Shown here in pieces: positions 1 through 11,225 of a stretch of DNA of 64,000 nucleotides (the first letter of the stretch is position 1; the number at the start of each line of letters is the position of its first letter). A program made the translations under genes and the position numbers. The stretch covers positions 25,011,475 to 25,075,474 of the forward strand of contig CAMGYJ010000008.1 of the NCBI GenBank assembly GCA_946122785.1, in the 5' to 3' direction. This stretch comes from Linum tenue (Eukaryota; Streptophyta; Magnoliopsida; Malpighiales; Linaceae). The notes under the pieces were generated by a model. That model was not told the DNA's origin, made no database searches, and saw only the letters and a list, made by a program, of their open reading frames with translations.

Positions 1-2289
1 GAAAGTTTCCTTCTTGGAACGACCCCATTCAGTGGGTACTCCAAGGTATTTGGAGTGGCAGTGGTCCGCCGCAAAGTCAGTGCTTTGGATAATGAGTTCC
101 TGTTCATCAGAGGGGACATTTGCGCTGAAGAACAGGGAGGATTTATTCCTGTTGACCTCCTGTCCCATAATCGATCCATAGTCATTAAGAATGCTTAAAA
201 TATGTTCAGCTTCCCTTACTGACGCTTTACCAAAGATCACGGTGTCATCCGCGAAGAGGCAGTGAGTAAGGACAGGGCAATCTCTGTTCAGCTTTATACC
301 CTTGATGACCTGTCTTTGAGTAGCCTTTTCAATCATAAAAGATAGTGCATTTGACATCAAGATGAAAAGGAGGGGGGACAGGGGATCCCCCTGGCGGATG
401 CCTCGCGAGGGAATGAACTCGGTCGAAGGGGCTCCATTGAACAAAAGCCTGAACTTCACTGTTGAGATACAGGCCCGAACCCATCCGCACCAGGTGTCAC
501 TGAAACCATAGGCTTTGAGTAGGTTAATGAGGAAATCCCATTCAACCAGGTCATAGGCCTTCCTCATGTCAAGCTTCATCATCATTTCTTTGCTTTTTTC
601 GTTTTATTCTTCTTAAACTGGTTAAGAACTTCATGGACAATGATAATGTTGTCTTGAATTTGTCTTCCCCCTGTGAAAGCAGATTGAAGCTCATTTACCA
701 GATTCGACAACCATGGTTGCAATCTAATGGTCATAATCTTTGTGATGACTTTGTACCGGAAATTGCAGCAGCTGATTGGTCTGAATTGGCCAATCATCTC
801 GGGCTGATCAACCTTGGGAATCAGAGTGATAAAAGTGTCATTCCAGCCCTCTGTCATGATACCTGACCTGAAGAATTCGATGACCTCATTGCATAAAGTG
901 TCCCCGAGGCAGGACCAGTAGGTCCTAAAGAAGTGGCCAGGGAAGCCATCGGGGCCCGGGGCCTTATTTGCCCCGAGTTGGAAAACAGCTTTGCGAACTT
1001 CCTCTTTTGTAATCTGAGCCGATAGTAGGTCGTTAACTTCTTCTGTAACCAAAGCTGGGAACTCTGTCAGCAGTGACTGGTCAAAAATCCCTCCTCTACT
1101 CTCAAACAGATCTCTATTGAAACCGTTGACGTGCTCATCCAACTCATCGGGTTTATCTATCCAGTTTCCATATGCATCTTTTAGTTTCAGGATTCTGTTC
1201 TTGTGCTTTCTTCGGATAGTGCTAGCATGGAAGAAACCAGTGTTCTGGTCCCCTTCCTGAAGCCATCCATTTCTCGACCTCTGAGCCCAGAAGGCTTCTT
1301 CCGAGGTCCACCATTTATCAAGCTCCCGAAGCAGATTATTTTCCTCTTCGACCATTGCCTGAGACCTGACAGGACCTTGGAGCTCTTGTAATCTCTGTCT
1401 TATCTCTTTTTCTCTCTTCTATTTCTGTATCCTATCCAGTTTTGCCCAGGCCAGAATGCTTCTTTGGCAATCATTCAAGATCCCTTGTACAGTTCCCCCG
1501 GAGCCCCATCTGTCAAGAATAATTTGCTTGCACTCATCACTCTCCTTCCAACGCTTATCAAAGCGAAAGGGGGTGCAGGTTGAAGGCTTGTAATGGTGGA
1601 GATCAACTCTGATCGGGCAGTGATCAGACTCCACAAAGTCTTCATGGAAGACTCTTGCTTTTTCAAAAGATCTGAGCCAGCTAGAAGTGCAGAGAGCTCT
1701 ATCGAGCCTTTCCCTGATCAACTCATCACCCTGCTGGTTGTTGGACCAGGTAAAAACCTCCCCAGAAAACCCAAGATCAACTAATCCATTACTGTCAATG
1801 AAATTTTTGAACGGTACTACATTTTTCATTTCTAAGGGGGCAGCGCCCCTGTTTCTCAAAAGGTAGCAGAGCCACATTCAGATCGCCAACAATGAGCCAA
1901 GACTCATCTTGAGTCGCCCTGAGGATCGTTAGTCGATCCCACAACGTTCTTCTCTCTACCGCCGTGGCAGGAGCATGGACCAAGGTACAATAGAAAACCA
2001 CTCCATTCTGACTAACCCTAATGTCCATAAAGGACTGACACCTATCAATCACACACACTTCAACATCGTCATTCCACCAAACAGCTAAACCTCTACCTTC
2101 ACTTGCTGTTTTAACATATTCTCCATGGTCAAACCTCATCACTCTCCTCTTATCTTCCATAAAAGCTTCATCTTTCTTCGTTTCCATGAGGAAGAGGATT
2201 GAGGGGCCAAATTGGCGGCAAAGCCTGCCGCAGTAGCTTCTTGTAAGGGACTGGCCGAATCCCCTACAATTCCAGCTCAAAATTCTCAT
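1..2289 (-). pseudogene. LINE ORF2: endonuclease and reverse transcriptase, broken
   Basis: The frame opens at 2289 with an endonuclease N-terminus (MRILSWNCRG, then a METKK motif) and runs through GDLNVALLP-type and SDHCPI motifs. Reverse transcriptase follows: NKAPGPDG near 940-965, FRPISCCN near 770-800, and the catalytic FADD at 244-255. Breaks seen: a frameshift near 1850, an in-frame stop at 1419-1421, and a frameshift in an A-run near 590-600. The region downstream of FADD reads on to base 1 with LGVP-like sequence, so RNase H and the 3' end are outside the window. In the family, ORF2 nicks the target and copies its own RNA (target-primed reverse transcription). This copy cannot make a full product. 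Confidence 0.88.
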
Positions 2290-4073
2290 TCATTGTTTGG
2301 CGGCTTGAGGCCTGCCGCCGGCGCCCTCGGAGTGGATGATTCCCCCTCTCCGGATTGGCTCCCATCTGTTGTAATATCAGCCAGGCTCTTCCTTCTGATA
2401 ATGCTCCTCCTCCACTGGTATGTCTTTCTGCTTTCTCCTGGGGCAAACGAAAGTGAGTCAAAAGAAAGGTTAGAAATAGGGTCTTGTGTTGGCAGTGAGA
2501 TGCACATTGGGCTCATGTGTTCTAGTTTCCTCTTCTTCTCGGGTCTCGGCCTTCCTTCTTCTGCTTGTGACCCCGTCGCTGTCTCGAATCTTGGGATCAC
2601 ATTCTAGGCCTGCGTGGTGGTCACATGGGCCTGGTCGTTCATTGTGGCCGGGATGATGGTTGGGTCCGCGAGCGTGTAAGTTGGGCTCGCAAGAGACAGG
2701 CTAAGGCCCATCTCGATGAGGCCCACACTCCTCTCCCTGCTTCTGTCTCCCTCTCTTAGGTCCAGCCCCCTTTGCATAGCCCTGGGTACTGCTTCCATCT
2801 CCTTTTCCAGTAATGTCGGCTGACTTGCTGATGGACCCGCGTCTCCTCTGTAAACCCATTCTGAACTCTGCCCTGCCAATGATAAAGCTGCATACCCAGG
2901 TGGGTTGGATACAACATTTGGCATTGACCCTGTCACCGGGTGGCCAATCAGCGTTAGCAGGGAAGATTCCCCTCTGGTTCCTCGGATTTGCTACGTCCCT
3001 GTTCCAGAATTAGGTAGACGGCGCATGTTCGCCAGTTTCTCCCGGAAGGATGCCAGCGGGATGTTTGCCGGAGAATCATGCCCCGGCTTGAGAGCATCTG
3101 TGTAAACTTCGGACGGATCAATGCAGAGGCCTCTCCTTCTGTGGTCTTCTCTTTCGAGGCAGTTGTGGATCAGGTGACCCAGTCTTCCGCAGAAATAGCA
3201 CAGATCCATGATGCGTTCATATTTGAAACTTACCCAGATCGATCTTTCTCCAATCGGGTACTCAAAGCCTATGGGTATAGGATCATCCAGGCTGACTTCC
3301 ACTTTGACCCTAATGAACTTGAGCCACCCTCTGAATTCGAAGTTCGAATGATCGATGCAATGGTACTGAGGAAAAATGAAAGCAGCCACTGCTTGAATTG
3401 CCTCTTCGTCTTTTAGGGACTGGGGGAGATCATGCATCTGGACCCACAAGGTGACTTTGGGTATATCCTCGATCTCGGCTTTCTGCTCTCCATCCCACTT
3501 CTTGAGAGCTATTAGCGTGTTACTGAGGTTCCATGGTCTGGCATCGTAGACTGCATCTCGCTGTTTTGCCGATTGGAATGAGTACACGAACAGGTTTTCT
3601 GCTTCCTTGGTTGCTTGGACTTCCCCATAGGCTCTCCATTTGTTCACGGCAGCATTCCTTGCTTTTTGGAGGTTGATGCTCGAATCAGTGACCCACCTTC
3701 CAAGAAGCATCGCCATTCCGCTGCCTCTGGCTCCCACCACTGTTGGTCGGACATTGAGCACAAGGTGGCTTTTCTCTCCCCTTAGGCTCCTTGAGTGCAT
3801 TTCCATGGTGAGTGTATTTGGGTGTTTCTCGTGGTAGAGGGGTAGGGTTTCTTTGGTAGAAGACGAGGAGCAGGGGACTTCAGTTTTGGTTTTGGTTTTT
3901 GCCAATTGAGTGTGGTGAATCGCTCCGGCGAGGGTTCTCTTTAAATAGGCCAGGGATCCTCTACTCAGGTGCTTCTCGTTTCCCTCCTCAGCAGTAAATG
4001 CCCTTGGCATTAAATTGGTCTGCACCTGCCTCTCTCTGAACCTTCCTTTTGCCGGTATCCCTCTTACGGCCAT
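2286..4073 (-). pseudogene. LINE ORF1 (DUF4283 and zinc knuckle), with stops
   Basis: One reading frame from 4073 to 2286 is cut by stops at 2991-2993 and 2604-2606. The first 360 codons contain a DUF4283-like region (LLGRWVTD, then NKWRAYGEV, then RPWNLSNTLIAL) and a CCHC knuckle (CYFCGRLGHLIHNC). This is the usual architecture of the RNA-binding ORF1 protein in plant LINEs. After the knuckle the sequence is low-complexity and poorly conserved, as in relatives. ORF2 starts just downstream in another frame, the usual LINE order. Confidence 0.8.
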
Positions 4074-4729
4074 TTGAGGCTATACCTGTTCGCCTTAAAT
4101 CGCTCATGCCCGTTGCCCTGGATCTGCTCTTGTACTTTCCGTGGGACTAGCTTCCTGCAGATTTGCTCAGTGCATTTACTCCTTCCTCTTCCCCCATTTG
4201 TTGTTCTTCTCTCCCGATTGTAAATGTTGTAGGTCCTAATAATTGGCGGCTCTTTTCCCCGTAACTCCTCTCCGGTGTTCCTCTGGACAAAATAGCTCTG
4301 CTGAGCTCTGGCTCCAGGTGGTTTCTTCGTCTTCCTCCCATTAATTCTTCCAACCTTCGCTTTCCACGCCTTTAATCCCCCTGGTTCTTCTTTACTCCAT
4401 CCATCACACCCCTGTCCATCAATCAAAATCACTTCAGGTGGCATGGGCGGCGGATTAATGATTTTCCAGGTGTTGCCTTCTGACCCGAATCCTCCCTTAC
4501 TGGTCGCTGAGGCGGCTGGGTAGTGATCTGCAGGGCCATTACAAGTAATAGCATTAACCTCCTCAAGATCTTTTCTGATCTCATCGTCTTTATTGTAGAG
4601 ACTGGATTGGGGGATACAGATGGCTCCGCGGGCGGCAGCTGGAAATGATCTCAGTGTGAGATTTGGAGAGGTTTTTGGGATAGAGAGGGAGAGAGAAAGG
4701 GTTGACATTGTTTTTTTTACCATAACCAT
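4064..4729 (-). other. Open frame at LINE 5' side, origin unclear
   Basis: A 221-codon open frame starts next to a T-run at 4711-4718 and overlaps the start of ORF1 in a different frame. It is rich in basic residues, Pro and Gly, and I recognise no domain. It may be LINE leader sequence or the C-terminal part of another LINE ORF1. I would not call it a gene. Confidence 0.35.
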
Positions 4730-4739
4730 TTGAAGGACC

Positions 4740-4960
4740 CTATTTTGAAGACTGATCGCCTCGGCTTGGTGGAAAAGTTATCAAGGGCGGACTCTATTCA
4801 TACGGAAGTTGGTACTATATGTCGCAATATTAGAAGATAGCTTTCCTTGATTGGGAAGGCTACTTGGCAAAACAGTGCCCGTCGAGGAAACGAAGCAGCA
4901 CACGTAATGGCTCATGCAAAGACGACGTGGGATGAGAGAGTAGTTTGGATCGACAGATTT
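4740..4960 (+). mobile_element. LINE RNase H tail, older remnant
   Basis: On the plus strand the translation resembles the plant LINE RNase H domain end: KTDRLGLVEKL, then SIHTEVGTICRNI, then SARRGNEAAHVMAHAKTTW. The last part matches the conserved R-x-x-N-x-x-A-H signature before the C-terminus. A stop follows the IRR codons, so the copy is dead. The minus-strand LINE abuts it directly. Confidence 0.65.
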
Positions 4961-5258
4961 TCAATTTTTTTTTAATTGACAAACTATCGTTGGATAATGT
5001 AACCGCTATCACTGGTTAATAATAAGTAACACATGTTCACCATAATATAAATGCATGTATTGATACACTAGATGCATTTTAACAATACATTGTTTGGTTG
5101 TTGAGATTCTACTTTATGCATTGATTTACATAAAGTTACTTTATGGGGAAATGTCATATTTACCCTCAAATTTTAGTATAAGACAAAAACTATTAGGGAT
5201 ATAAATGGAAAGAAAAAGTTGACACAAATCTAAAAGCAACAATCACAACAATGCATGC
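4961..5258. other. AT-rich spacer, nothing recognised
   Basis: AT-rich DNA between the LINE tail and the 5268-7571 element. Short ATGCAT-rich stretches occur, but I see no coding sequence or clear repeat boundary. Confidence 0.5.
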
Positions 5259-5267
5259 ATTATTTTT

Positions 5268-5597
5268 GGGTTAAAGACACATTTGGTCACTGAGATTACA
5301 AAATCGGGACATGTTTAGTCACTAGAAAAAATTAATATCAAATTTGGTCACTACAATTACTAAAACTGGACACATTTAGTCAATCGCCGTTAGTCTCCGT
5401 CCAACTCCGTTAATGAAGTCCGTTAAGTGATGATGTGGCAAACAGAATTGCCTAATCAGCCGGATATAACCCAACAAAAATAAAACCCGACCCACCACGT
5501 CATTATAACCCGCCACTTCATTTAAACCAACCCAACCCAACCCCACCCAACCCTTCTTCCTCCTTCCTCTCACCTCCTTCTTTCCCCAAAACCACCG
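5268..5597 (+). repeat. Left TIR of Pack-MULE
   Basis: Pairs with 7251-7571 and, past the MITE, with 6619-6649. The inner end is near a shared GCGGTGGTTTTGGGG motif, read here on the complementary strand. Confidence 0.85.
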
Positions 5598-5988
5598 CCG
5601 TCGCCGCTCTCCTCCTTCCTCCCACCACCTTCCAACCCATCCAGAAAACCAAAAAACCCCCTTTCCCACTTCCCACCTTCTTCGACCTTGTCATCGCGGT
5701 ACTCGACAACGACATCTCTCCCGACCGCCAAAGCTTCGTGCCCATCAAAAAGGAAGGGTTCGTACGTCTCGACAACCGATTTCCCTTCCTCCTCTTGCAA
5801 CCGCAAGCTCGTCGGCGCGAAATTCTTTTATGCAGGGTACGAGGCCACCAACGGGAAGATGAATCAAACTCCGAGTTCCGCTCCCCTCGCAAAATTGATG
5901 GAAGAAAAGGGGATCATTTAATTTATCAAGCAATGGAATCATCACATGCGCGCGAACAAAGATTAAAGGAAAGGAAAAATGAATTTAC

Positions 5989-6210
5989 CATTGATTCCAA
6001 ATTGGAATAGCTTGATTTTGTTGGCCGCTAGAAATTCAACATTCTCCTGCGGGTACGCCGGCCTCAGGGCACAAGTATCTGGAAACGAAGACAAATCGAG
6101 AAGTTTCGGCGCGAGCAAAATGCTCACAACACCGCCGTCGACGGCGAGGCTACCTTCAGCAATTTCATCCTCCTCTTCCGCGCATACAACCTCGATTGCC
6201 GCCGGTAACC
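5989..6210 (-). pseudogene. Captured exon fragment resembling plant PFA-DSP phosphatase
   Basis: The minus strand reads in one frame for about 73 codons, through DGGVVSILLAP, SSFPDTCALRPAYP, ENVEFLAAN and KIKLFQFGING, and stops at a good splice donor (G|GTAAAT at 5989/5988). This resembles the N-terminal half of plant atypical dual-specificity phosphatases (PFA-DSP/SIW14 family: GFPD, then CPEPYPE-type and RLFQFGI-type motifs). The catalytic HCxxGxxRTG exon is absent, so no active enzyme could be made. The fragment sits inside the MULE, so capture is the likeliest origin. The family call is from memory of the motifs. Confidence 0.6.
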
Positions 6211-6373
6211 CTGCTTCGACTCTCGGCTATGCCAGGGACTCGCTGCCAGCCTCTCAGTTTCGCCGCTAGTAAGCGATATCATCCGGCGGGAGGAGGCTCG
6301 GGAGAGGAAAGCTTGAAAACAGGAACTTCAGGTTAAATGTACGGAGATTGAGGAGAGGAGATGAGATGACAAC

Positions 6374-6533
6374 CTGTTTTGAAGCCATTAGGATAGAGAT
6401 GCTCGGTTGGCGTGAGGAAATTCCCAGCTGCGGCGTTCACGAGGATATCAAGCCTCCCAAAATGCTTCACCGTCCCTTCCACTGCTCTGGCCGCGTCTTC
6501 TCTATTCCGAACGTCTCCGGCGAACCCGGTCGC
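6374..6533 (-). pseudogene. Captured exon of peroxisomal 2,4-dienoyl-CoA reductase-like SDR
   Basis: The minus strand encodes an uninterrupted exon containing GDVRNREDAARAVEG, KHFGRLDILVNAAAG and NFLTPTEHLYPNGFKT. This matches the short-chain dehydrogenase region around the NAG-type motif, and specifically the peroxisomal 2,4-dienoyl-CoA reductase family (NAAAGNFL, PNGFRT). It is bounded by an AG acceptor (6534-6535) and a GT donor (6372-6373), so intron edges came with it. The host enzyme works in beta-oxidation of unsaturated fatty acids. Here only one exon is present, next to a fragment of another gene, so it is a transposon-captured relic. Confidence 0.8.
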
Positions 6534-6618
6534 CTAATTGAAACGAGAGAAAAAATAGATGAAAATTACCCAATGACATGGACGACTGCAGAAAACCAAT
6601 TGATTCGCACTTACTGCG

Positions 6619-7571
6619 GCGGTGGTTTTGGGGGAAGAAGGAGGTGAGTAGGGCTGCAAACGAGCCGAGTCGAGTCGAGTTTTTGCTTAGCTTGAGCTCG
6701 GCTCGTTTATTAATTTTTCAGCTCGAGCTCGGCTCGAACTCGAATTTTGATAATCCAGCTCGAGCTCGAGCTCGGCTTGAATAAAAATAATCTAGCTCGA
6801 GCTCAACTCGGTAGAGCTCGATAAAGGCTCATTAACATAGCTTGTCAAGCTGAGTACAAGCTCGGCTCAAGATGAGCTCGATTTATAATCATTTTTGCTG
6901 GAAAAATGTATAAACATAAGAATTTAAATGATAGAAAGAACACTAGAAACTATAAATAACATCTAAATTTCATACACATCTATATTAGAAGACAATGTTC
7001 ATGTTTAAAAGAGTAATTCATCCTTTCACAAGCTCAAAACAAGGCAGCTCGCGAGCTTAGCTCGACAAGCCACCGAATCAAGCTAGCTCGCGAGCTTATC
7101 AAGCTGAGCATGGTCTAGCTCAGGCTTGGCTCGTTAACTAACGAGTTGGCTCGCGAGCCGGCTTGTTAAATAACGACTCGAGTGTCGAACGAGTTTTTTC
7201 CGATTCGAACGCCGAGTTGCTCGCGAGCGGCTTGGCTCATTTGCAGCCCTAGGTGAGAGGAAGGAGGAAGAAGGGTTGGGTGGGGTTGAGTCATGAGTTG
7301 GGTTGGGTTGGGTTAAATGACGTGGCGGGTTATAATGACGTGGCGGGTCGGGTTTTATTTTTGTTGGGTTATATCCGGCTGATTAGGCAATTCTGTTTGC
7401 CACATCATCACTTAACGGAATTCATTAACGGAGTTGGACGGAGACTAACGGCGAGTGACTAAATGTGTCCAGTTTTAGTAATTGTAGTGACCAAATTGGA
7501 TATTAATTTTTTCTAGTGACTAGACATGTCCCGATTTTGTAATCTCAGTGACCAAATGTGTCTTTAACCCC
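6619..7571 (-). repeat. Right TIR of Pack-MULE, interrupted by MITE
   Basis: The inner 31 bp (6619-6649) and outer 321 bp (7251-7571) are contiguous in the left TIR. The MITE and its target duplication explain the gap. Confidence 0.82.
6650..7250. mobile_element. hAT-type MITE nested in the right TIR
   Basis: Ends AGGGCTGCAAA and TTTGCAGCCCT are inverted. Flanks AGGTGAGT (6642-6649) and AGGTGAGA (7251-7258) are an 8-bp target duplication with one mismatch, and the intact left TIR shows the empty site. The inside is rich in GAGCTCG/GAGCCGAG motifs at both ends around an AT-rich core, with no coding sequence. Confidence 0.85.
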
Positions 7572-7580
7572 ATTATTTTT

Positions 7581-10071
7581 TGTTGAGATTGTATAATACA
7601 TCATTTTTTGTGATTGTTGGTGGAACCTACCTAAAACAATGCATGCATTATTTTACACTTTGGCACTTCTAAACTTTGTATTGTGCACAATACATGTATT
7701 CAACAAACACAACTTCCAAACGACCCCTTAGTGCATTCAATGCACTCACCTCATAATCGTCATTTCGAGCATGCGATTATTCCAAAACGGTGTCAATCGT
7801 CGCTTATAATATTATGAACCAGAAACACATGAATTTGCAAAAAAAAAAAAAAACTTATTCAAGATTTACTTTAATTTGAAAGATTTAGGATTTAGTGGTT
7901 TAAGGTTAGGGTTTAGGTTTATAATTAGTATATGACATAGAGATTAATGTGGATGCTGATGTGGATTTTGGTTTTTAATATTGCTAACACTAATGAAATA
8001 TGGTAAACTTTGTAACATTATTAAAGATTTTACGATTTTTTTTATAATGCTTAGCTAATAATTAATAAATTTTATTTACTCACAGAATAATAATTTTATT
8101 AAAATAGAGCAATTTGAAATTCCTCCAGTCAATTTGATCTATCCAACTTTAGTATATCTAATCACGTCAATTTCTCCCAATTATCTCAATACTAGTCAAC
8201 TGAATCAAATTATCTCATCCGGTTACTCTATGCAAGAAACCCCAAATTAGTTTAGACCTACGATTACAACCAGAGGTGGGCATTGGGTTGGTTGGGTGTG
8301 GTTTTGGTCACAAATGCACTCATCTGTTTACTAACGTGTTTGTATAATTCTGACCCGCTATCCACACACAATTTTCTTCGGGCTGCATTATATGGGTGAC
8401 AAGATAGTGTGAAATTGTTTTGCGGGTCATTTGGTAACCCGCAACTCACTCACTATCAACTTGAGTAAGTGCGGGCAAGAGGTTTACTTATCTACGATCT
8501 ACACACATCAATTGCCCACACATAGTCAGCCATTTGATTTATTTGTGGATCGATCAATGTCAAAACGCAAATCAACAACCCACGTGTCCAAACCCTAATT
8601 ACAACTTACAACTATTTGGGAGAGTAAACTCCTTGGTCAATCATCATACAATTTCATCATCCGTCTTGCTCTTGAGAATCAGTTATCCTTCCGTTAAAAA
8701 AAAAAAGAAGTCAAAGTTCCTCTGTTCCTGGCAAAATGAGATCTAGTAGTATTAGTTTGAGTGTCTGTCAACAAGCAAACAGATGTACTGTAGACAGTCA
8801 AAAAGCTTCAATTGCTGGTTTCTGACAGGTTATGACGCCATAAATGAAATAGAAACCTCTCTCTGAGTCAAGCAACCAGTCAAACAAAAACTCACAATGT
8901 CAAGCCAGCAAGCAAAGCAGAGCAGAGCATCGGGAAAGGGGGAACAAGGAAAACAATAAGTAGATTCCCCTTCTGTACAATAGTACTGTAATTATCGTTT
9001 TTTTCTTCTTCTGAATATAGCATTTTCAACTTCTAAAAATATACAAAAGTATAAATTTGAGGGGAATTGTATTTAACCGTTTACATAGATTTTTTTTATT
9101 TAAAAGAATTCATTTTCAATTTTAAATTTTGAATTCTATCGAAATTGGAGCTAGTTATAGCAATTCCGAGAAATTGAGATGAAATTTCCAAATGAATTCC
9201 ACAAGAATTTACTAATTATAACAAAATTACATAATTCATCCTCATGTATTAACTAAACTAATTCTACATGTATTATTTGACGCAAGTTCATGCAGTATGA
9301 GAAACGTCAGCAAGAATTTGATTGCAGCGCTAGTAGCATATTCTGGTTATTTGATATTTCTGCTTTGATTATTTCAATATGTTGAGAAGCCACAACTAGA
9401 ATGTAGGGTTCATTGACAAAATATCGGAAGAACTAATGAATAAAATAGAAACACACAAGAACACTTTGATATTCTACGTATGGGATCAAAAACATTTTTT
9501 AGAAGATGGATTTTCAATGAATATTGTTTCTAGCGAAAATTAATATTGGAAACTTTTAATTCAATTCAATTACAAACGTACGCCAAACATGATTTGAGAA
9601 TTCAATTCATTTTTATTTCTTAAGATTTGAATATGACATACCAAACACAAGAATTCATTTGACAATGAATTCTATACGATAATTCATTTTAAAATGAAAT
9701 GAATTCTAGATTCATTTGGTACCAAACGGTATGGAGGTGTCAATTAAAAATTATTAAAGTTTAAAAATATTTATGTTACATTGATAACCTCACACACGAC
9801 CACCTGATCCATAAATATTTAATTATTCATTTATTGTTAAAAATAAAAAAAAACCATTCAGAAGTTCATTCATACATTATTTATATATAAAACTATCAAG
9901 AAAAGATTGACTTTGGGTTTATGATTGAACACAATTCCCAGTTCTCAGGTTCAGGTAACTATATTGAATTGAAGAGCCGAGACTAAAAATAGACTAAGAG
10001 AGCAAATATGGCGTTACAGCACTATTACTTGTGAAAATGGTATTCCCTTTTCCGGGGTGAGCCTCTTTTTC
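7581..10071. other. AT-rich intergenic DNA, possible weak TIR element
   Basis: No gene is visible. Inverted GGTGGGCATTG (8275) and CAATTGCCCAC (8509-8519) may bound a small TIR element of about 250 bp, but no clear target duplication was found. From 9060 to 9720 there are many GAATTC/AATTCATT palindromic words, again without a defined border. Confidence 0.35.
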
Positions 10072-10081
10072 CCTTCTACTA

Positions 10082-11225
10082 GGGTTAAGATCAGGTGACT
10101 AAGGTCATGACTAAGCCAATCTCAACCATTGAACCTCATTAAAATTTAATGGTTCAGGCGGCCGGTTCGTTTTTTGGGAGGGAGAGAGAGAGTTTCTGGT
10201 CGGAAAATTTTTCCCGGCGACCATCAAGGACGGAGAAGAATTTTCCGGCGACAGTGCCAATTTTGTGATGTTTGTTGACATATTTTGTAATGTTTGTACG
10301 CTTTGTTATTTTGTAATGTTCGTAAACTTTGTTATTTTTGTGCACCATGTTTATCATTTTTGTCAACCATGTTTGTAATGTTTTTTATTTTTAAAAAACA
10401 ACCTGGTTGACTTTTGGATGAAACTTCTCTATATATGGATGGAGCCTCCAAAGTCAACCCGGGTGTTTTTTCCCGTTCGTATGGATTGTCGGTCTAGTTT
10501 GTCATTTTTGTCCACCATGTTCGTACTGTTTGTATGTCTAAAAAACACCCGGGTTGACTTTGGGAAGGAGCCCCTCTATATAGGGATGGAGCCTCCAAAG
10601 TCAACCCGAGTGTTTTTTCCCGTTCGTATGGATTATTTGTCGGTCTAGTTGTCATTTTTGTCCACCATATTCGTACTGTTTGTATGTCTAAAAAACACCC
10701 GGTTTGACTTTGGGAAGGAGCCCCTCTATATAGGGATGGAGCCTCCAAAGTCAACCCGGGTGGTTTTTCCCGTTCGTATGGATTGTCGGTCTAGTTTGTC
10801 ATTTTTGTCCACCATGTTCGTACTGTTTGTATGTCTAAAAAACACCCGGGTTGACTTTGGGAAGGAGCCCCTCTATATAGGGATGGAGCCTCCAAAGTCA
10901 ACCCGGGTGTTTTTTCTTTTTGTATGGTTTGTATTGTTTGTCAGTCTAGTTTGTATTGTTTGTACAGTTCATACGTTTGTAATGTTTGTAAATCTGTTTG
11001 TATGTTTTGTCGCTCTAGTTTGTACTGTTCGTATGTTTGTATGGTTTGTACTTATTGTAAATTCGGTTTGTATACTTCGTAATTTTCCATAATACCCAAA
11101 TTACCCCTATCATTAATTAAATAGCCCTTCCCACTTTTTAACCATTGGATTGAAGTGTCCAAATCTAATGACTAGGAGGGGCTTAGTCAAGTGACTAAGG
11201 ACCCCTTAGTCATGGGATCCGCTCT
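10082..11225. mobile_element. Small MULE-like element with tandem hairpins
   Basis: Identical CCTTCTACTA sits just outside both ends (10072-10081 and 11226-11235), a 9-10-bp target duplication. Terminal sequences are imperfect inverted repeats sharing GATC, then TGACTAAGG. Longer subterminal similarity includes CCATTGAACC on the left and CCATTGGATTGAA on the right. There is no transposase. The core is a tandem array of hairpin-forming units followed by a degenerate TTTGTA-rich tract. Class is inferred from target-duplication length and could be another long-duplication superfamily. Confidence 0.65.
10393..10915. repeat. Four tandem 147-150-bp units, each a long hairpin
   Basis: Units begin at 10393, 10540, 10690 and 10837. 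Each carries an inverted pair: AACACCCGGGTTGACTTTGG, about 31 bases of loop, then CCAAAGTCAACCCGGGTGTT. The three later units have nearly perfect 20-bp arms; the first is degenerate. The loop keeps CTCTATATAGGGATGGAGCC and could pair further. The repeats create an in-frame repetitive open frame on the plus strand that is most likely not a gene. Confidence 0.9.

Larger units (their letters stand above)
1..4729 (-). mobile_element. Decayed L1-like LINE, 3' end outside the window
   Basis: Read on the minus strand this is a plant non-LTR retrotransposon. A gag-like ORF1 with a DUF4283-type region and a CCHC knuckle comes first, then an apurinic-type endonuclease, then reverse transcriptase. The reading frame is broken several times, so the copy is dead. 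Its 3' end and poly(A) tail lie beyond position 1. Its 5' boundary is uncertain: 4064-4729 may be its own leader or part of another element. Right after it, on the plus strand, is the tail of a different LINE, which suggests this copy inserted into an older one. Confidence 0.85.
5268..7571. mobile_element. Long-TIR MULE (Pack-MULE) with 9-bp target duplication
   Basis: The ends are inverted copies about 330 bp long: 5268-5597, and 7251-7571 plus 6619-6649. Outermost bases are GGGTTAAAGACACATTTGG on the left and the complement on the right, with one extra C. Both ends are flanked by ATTATTTTT (5259-5267 and 7572-7580), a perfect 9-bp target duplication typical of Mutator-like elements. There is no transposase. 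Inside are fragments resembling two different host genes, both reading on the minus strand. The right TIR is split by a hAT MITE at 6650-7250; removing it restores the match to the left TIR. Confidence 0.85.

Noticed and set aside
5376..5892. Gly/Arg-rich open frames in the left MULE TIR
   Set aside because: They arise from GGTTGGG and GGAGG repeats in the TIR; the same frames recur in the right TIR.
7890..7925. TTTAGGGTTTAGG resembling telomere repeats
   Set aside because: Only one or two imperfect units in AT-rich DNA; not a telomeric tract.
9060..9720. Many GAATTC/AATTCATT palindromes suggesting a MITE
   Set aside because: No paired ends or target duplication could be located; AT-rich composition gives such words by chance.
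10393..10915. Regularly spaced palindromic repeats resembling a CRISPR array
   Set aside because: This is plant DNA, units are 147-150 bp, the intervening sequence is itself repeated, and there are no cas genes. It is a hairpin array inside a transposon.
10418..11092. Long repetitive open frames across the hairpin array
   Set aside because: The peptides only mirror the DNA repeats (unit length a multiple of three) and have no domain.
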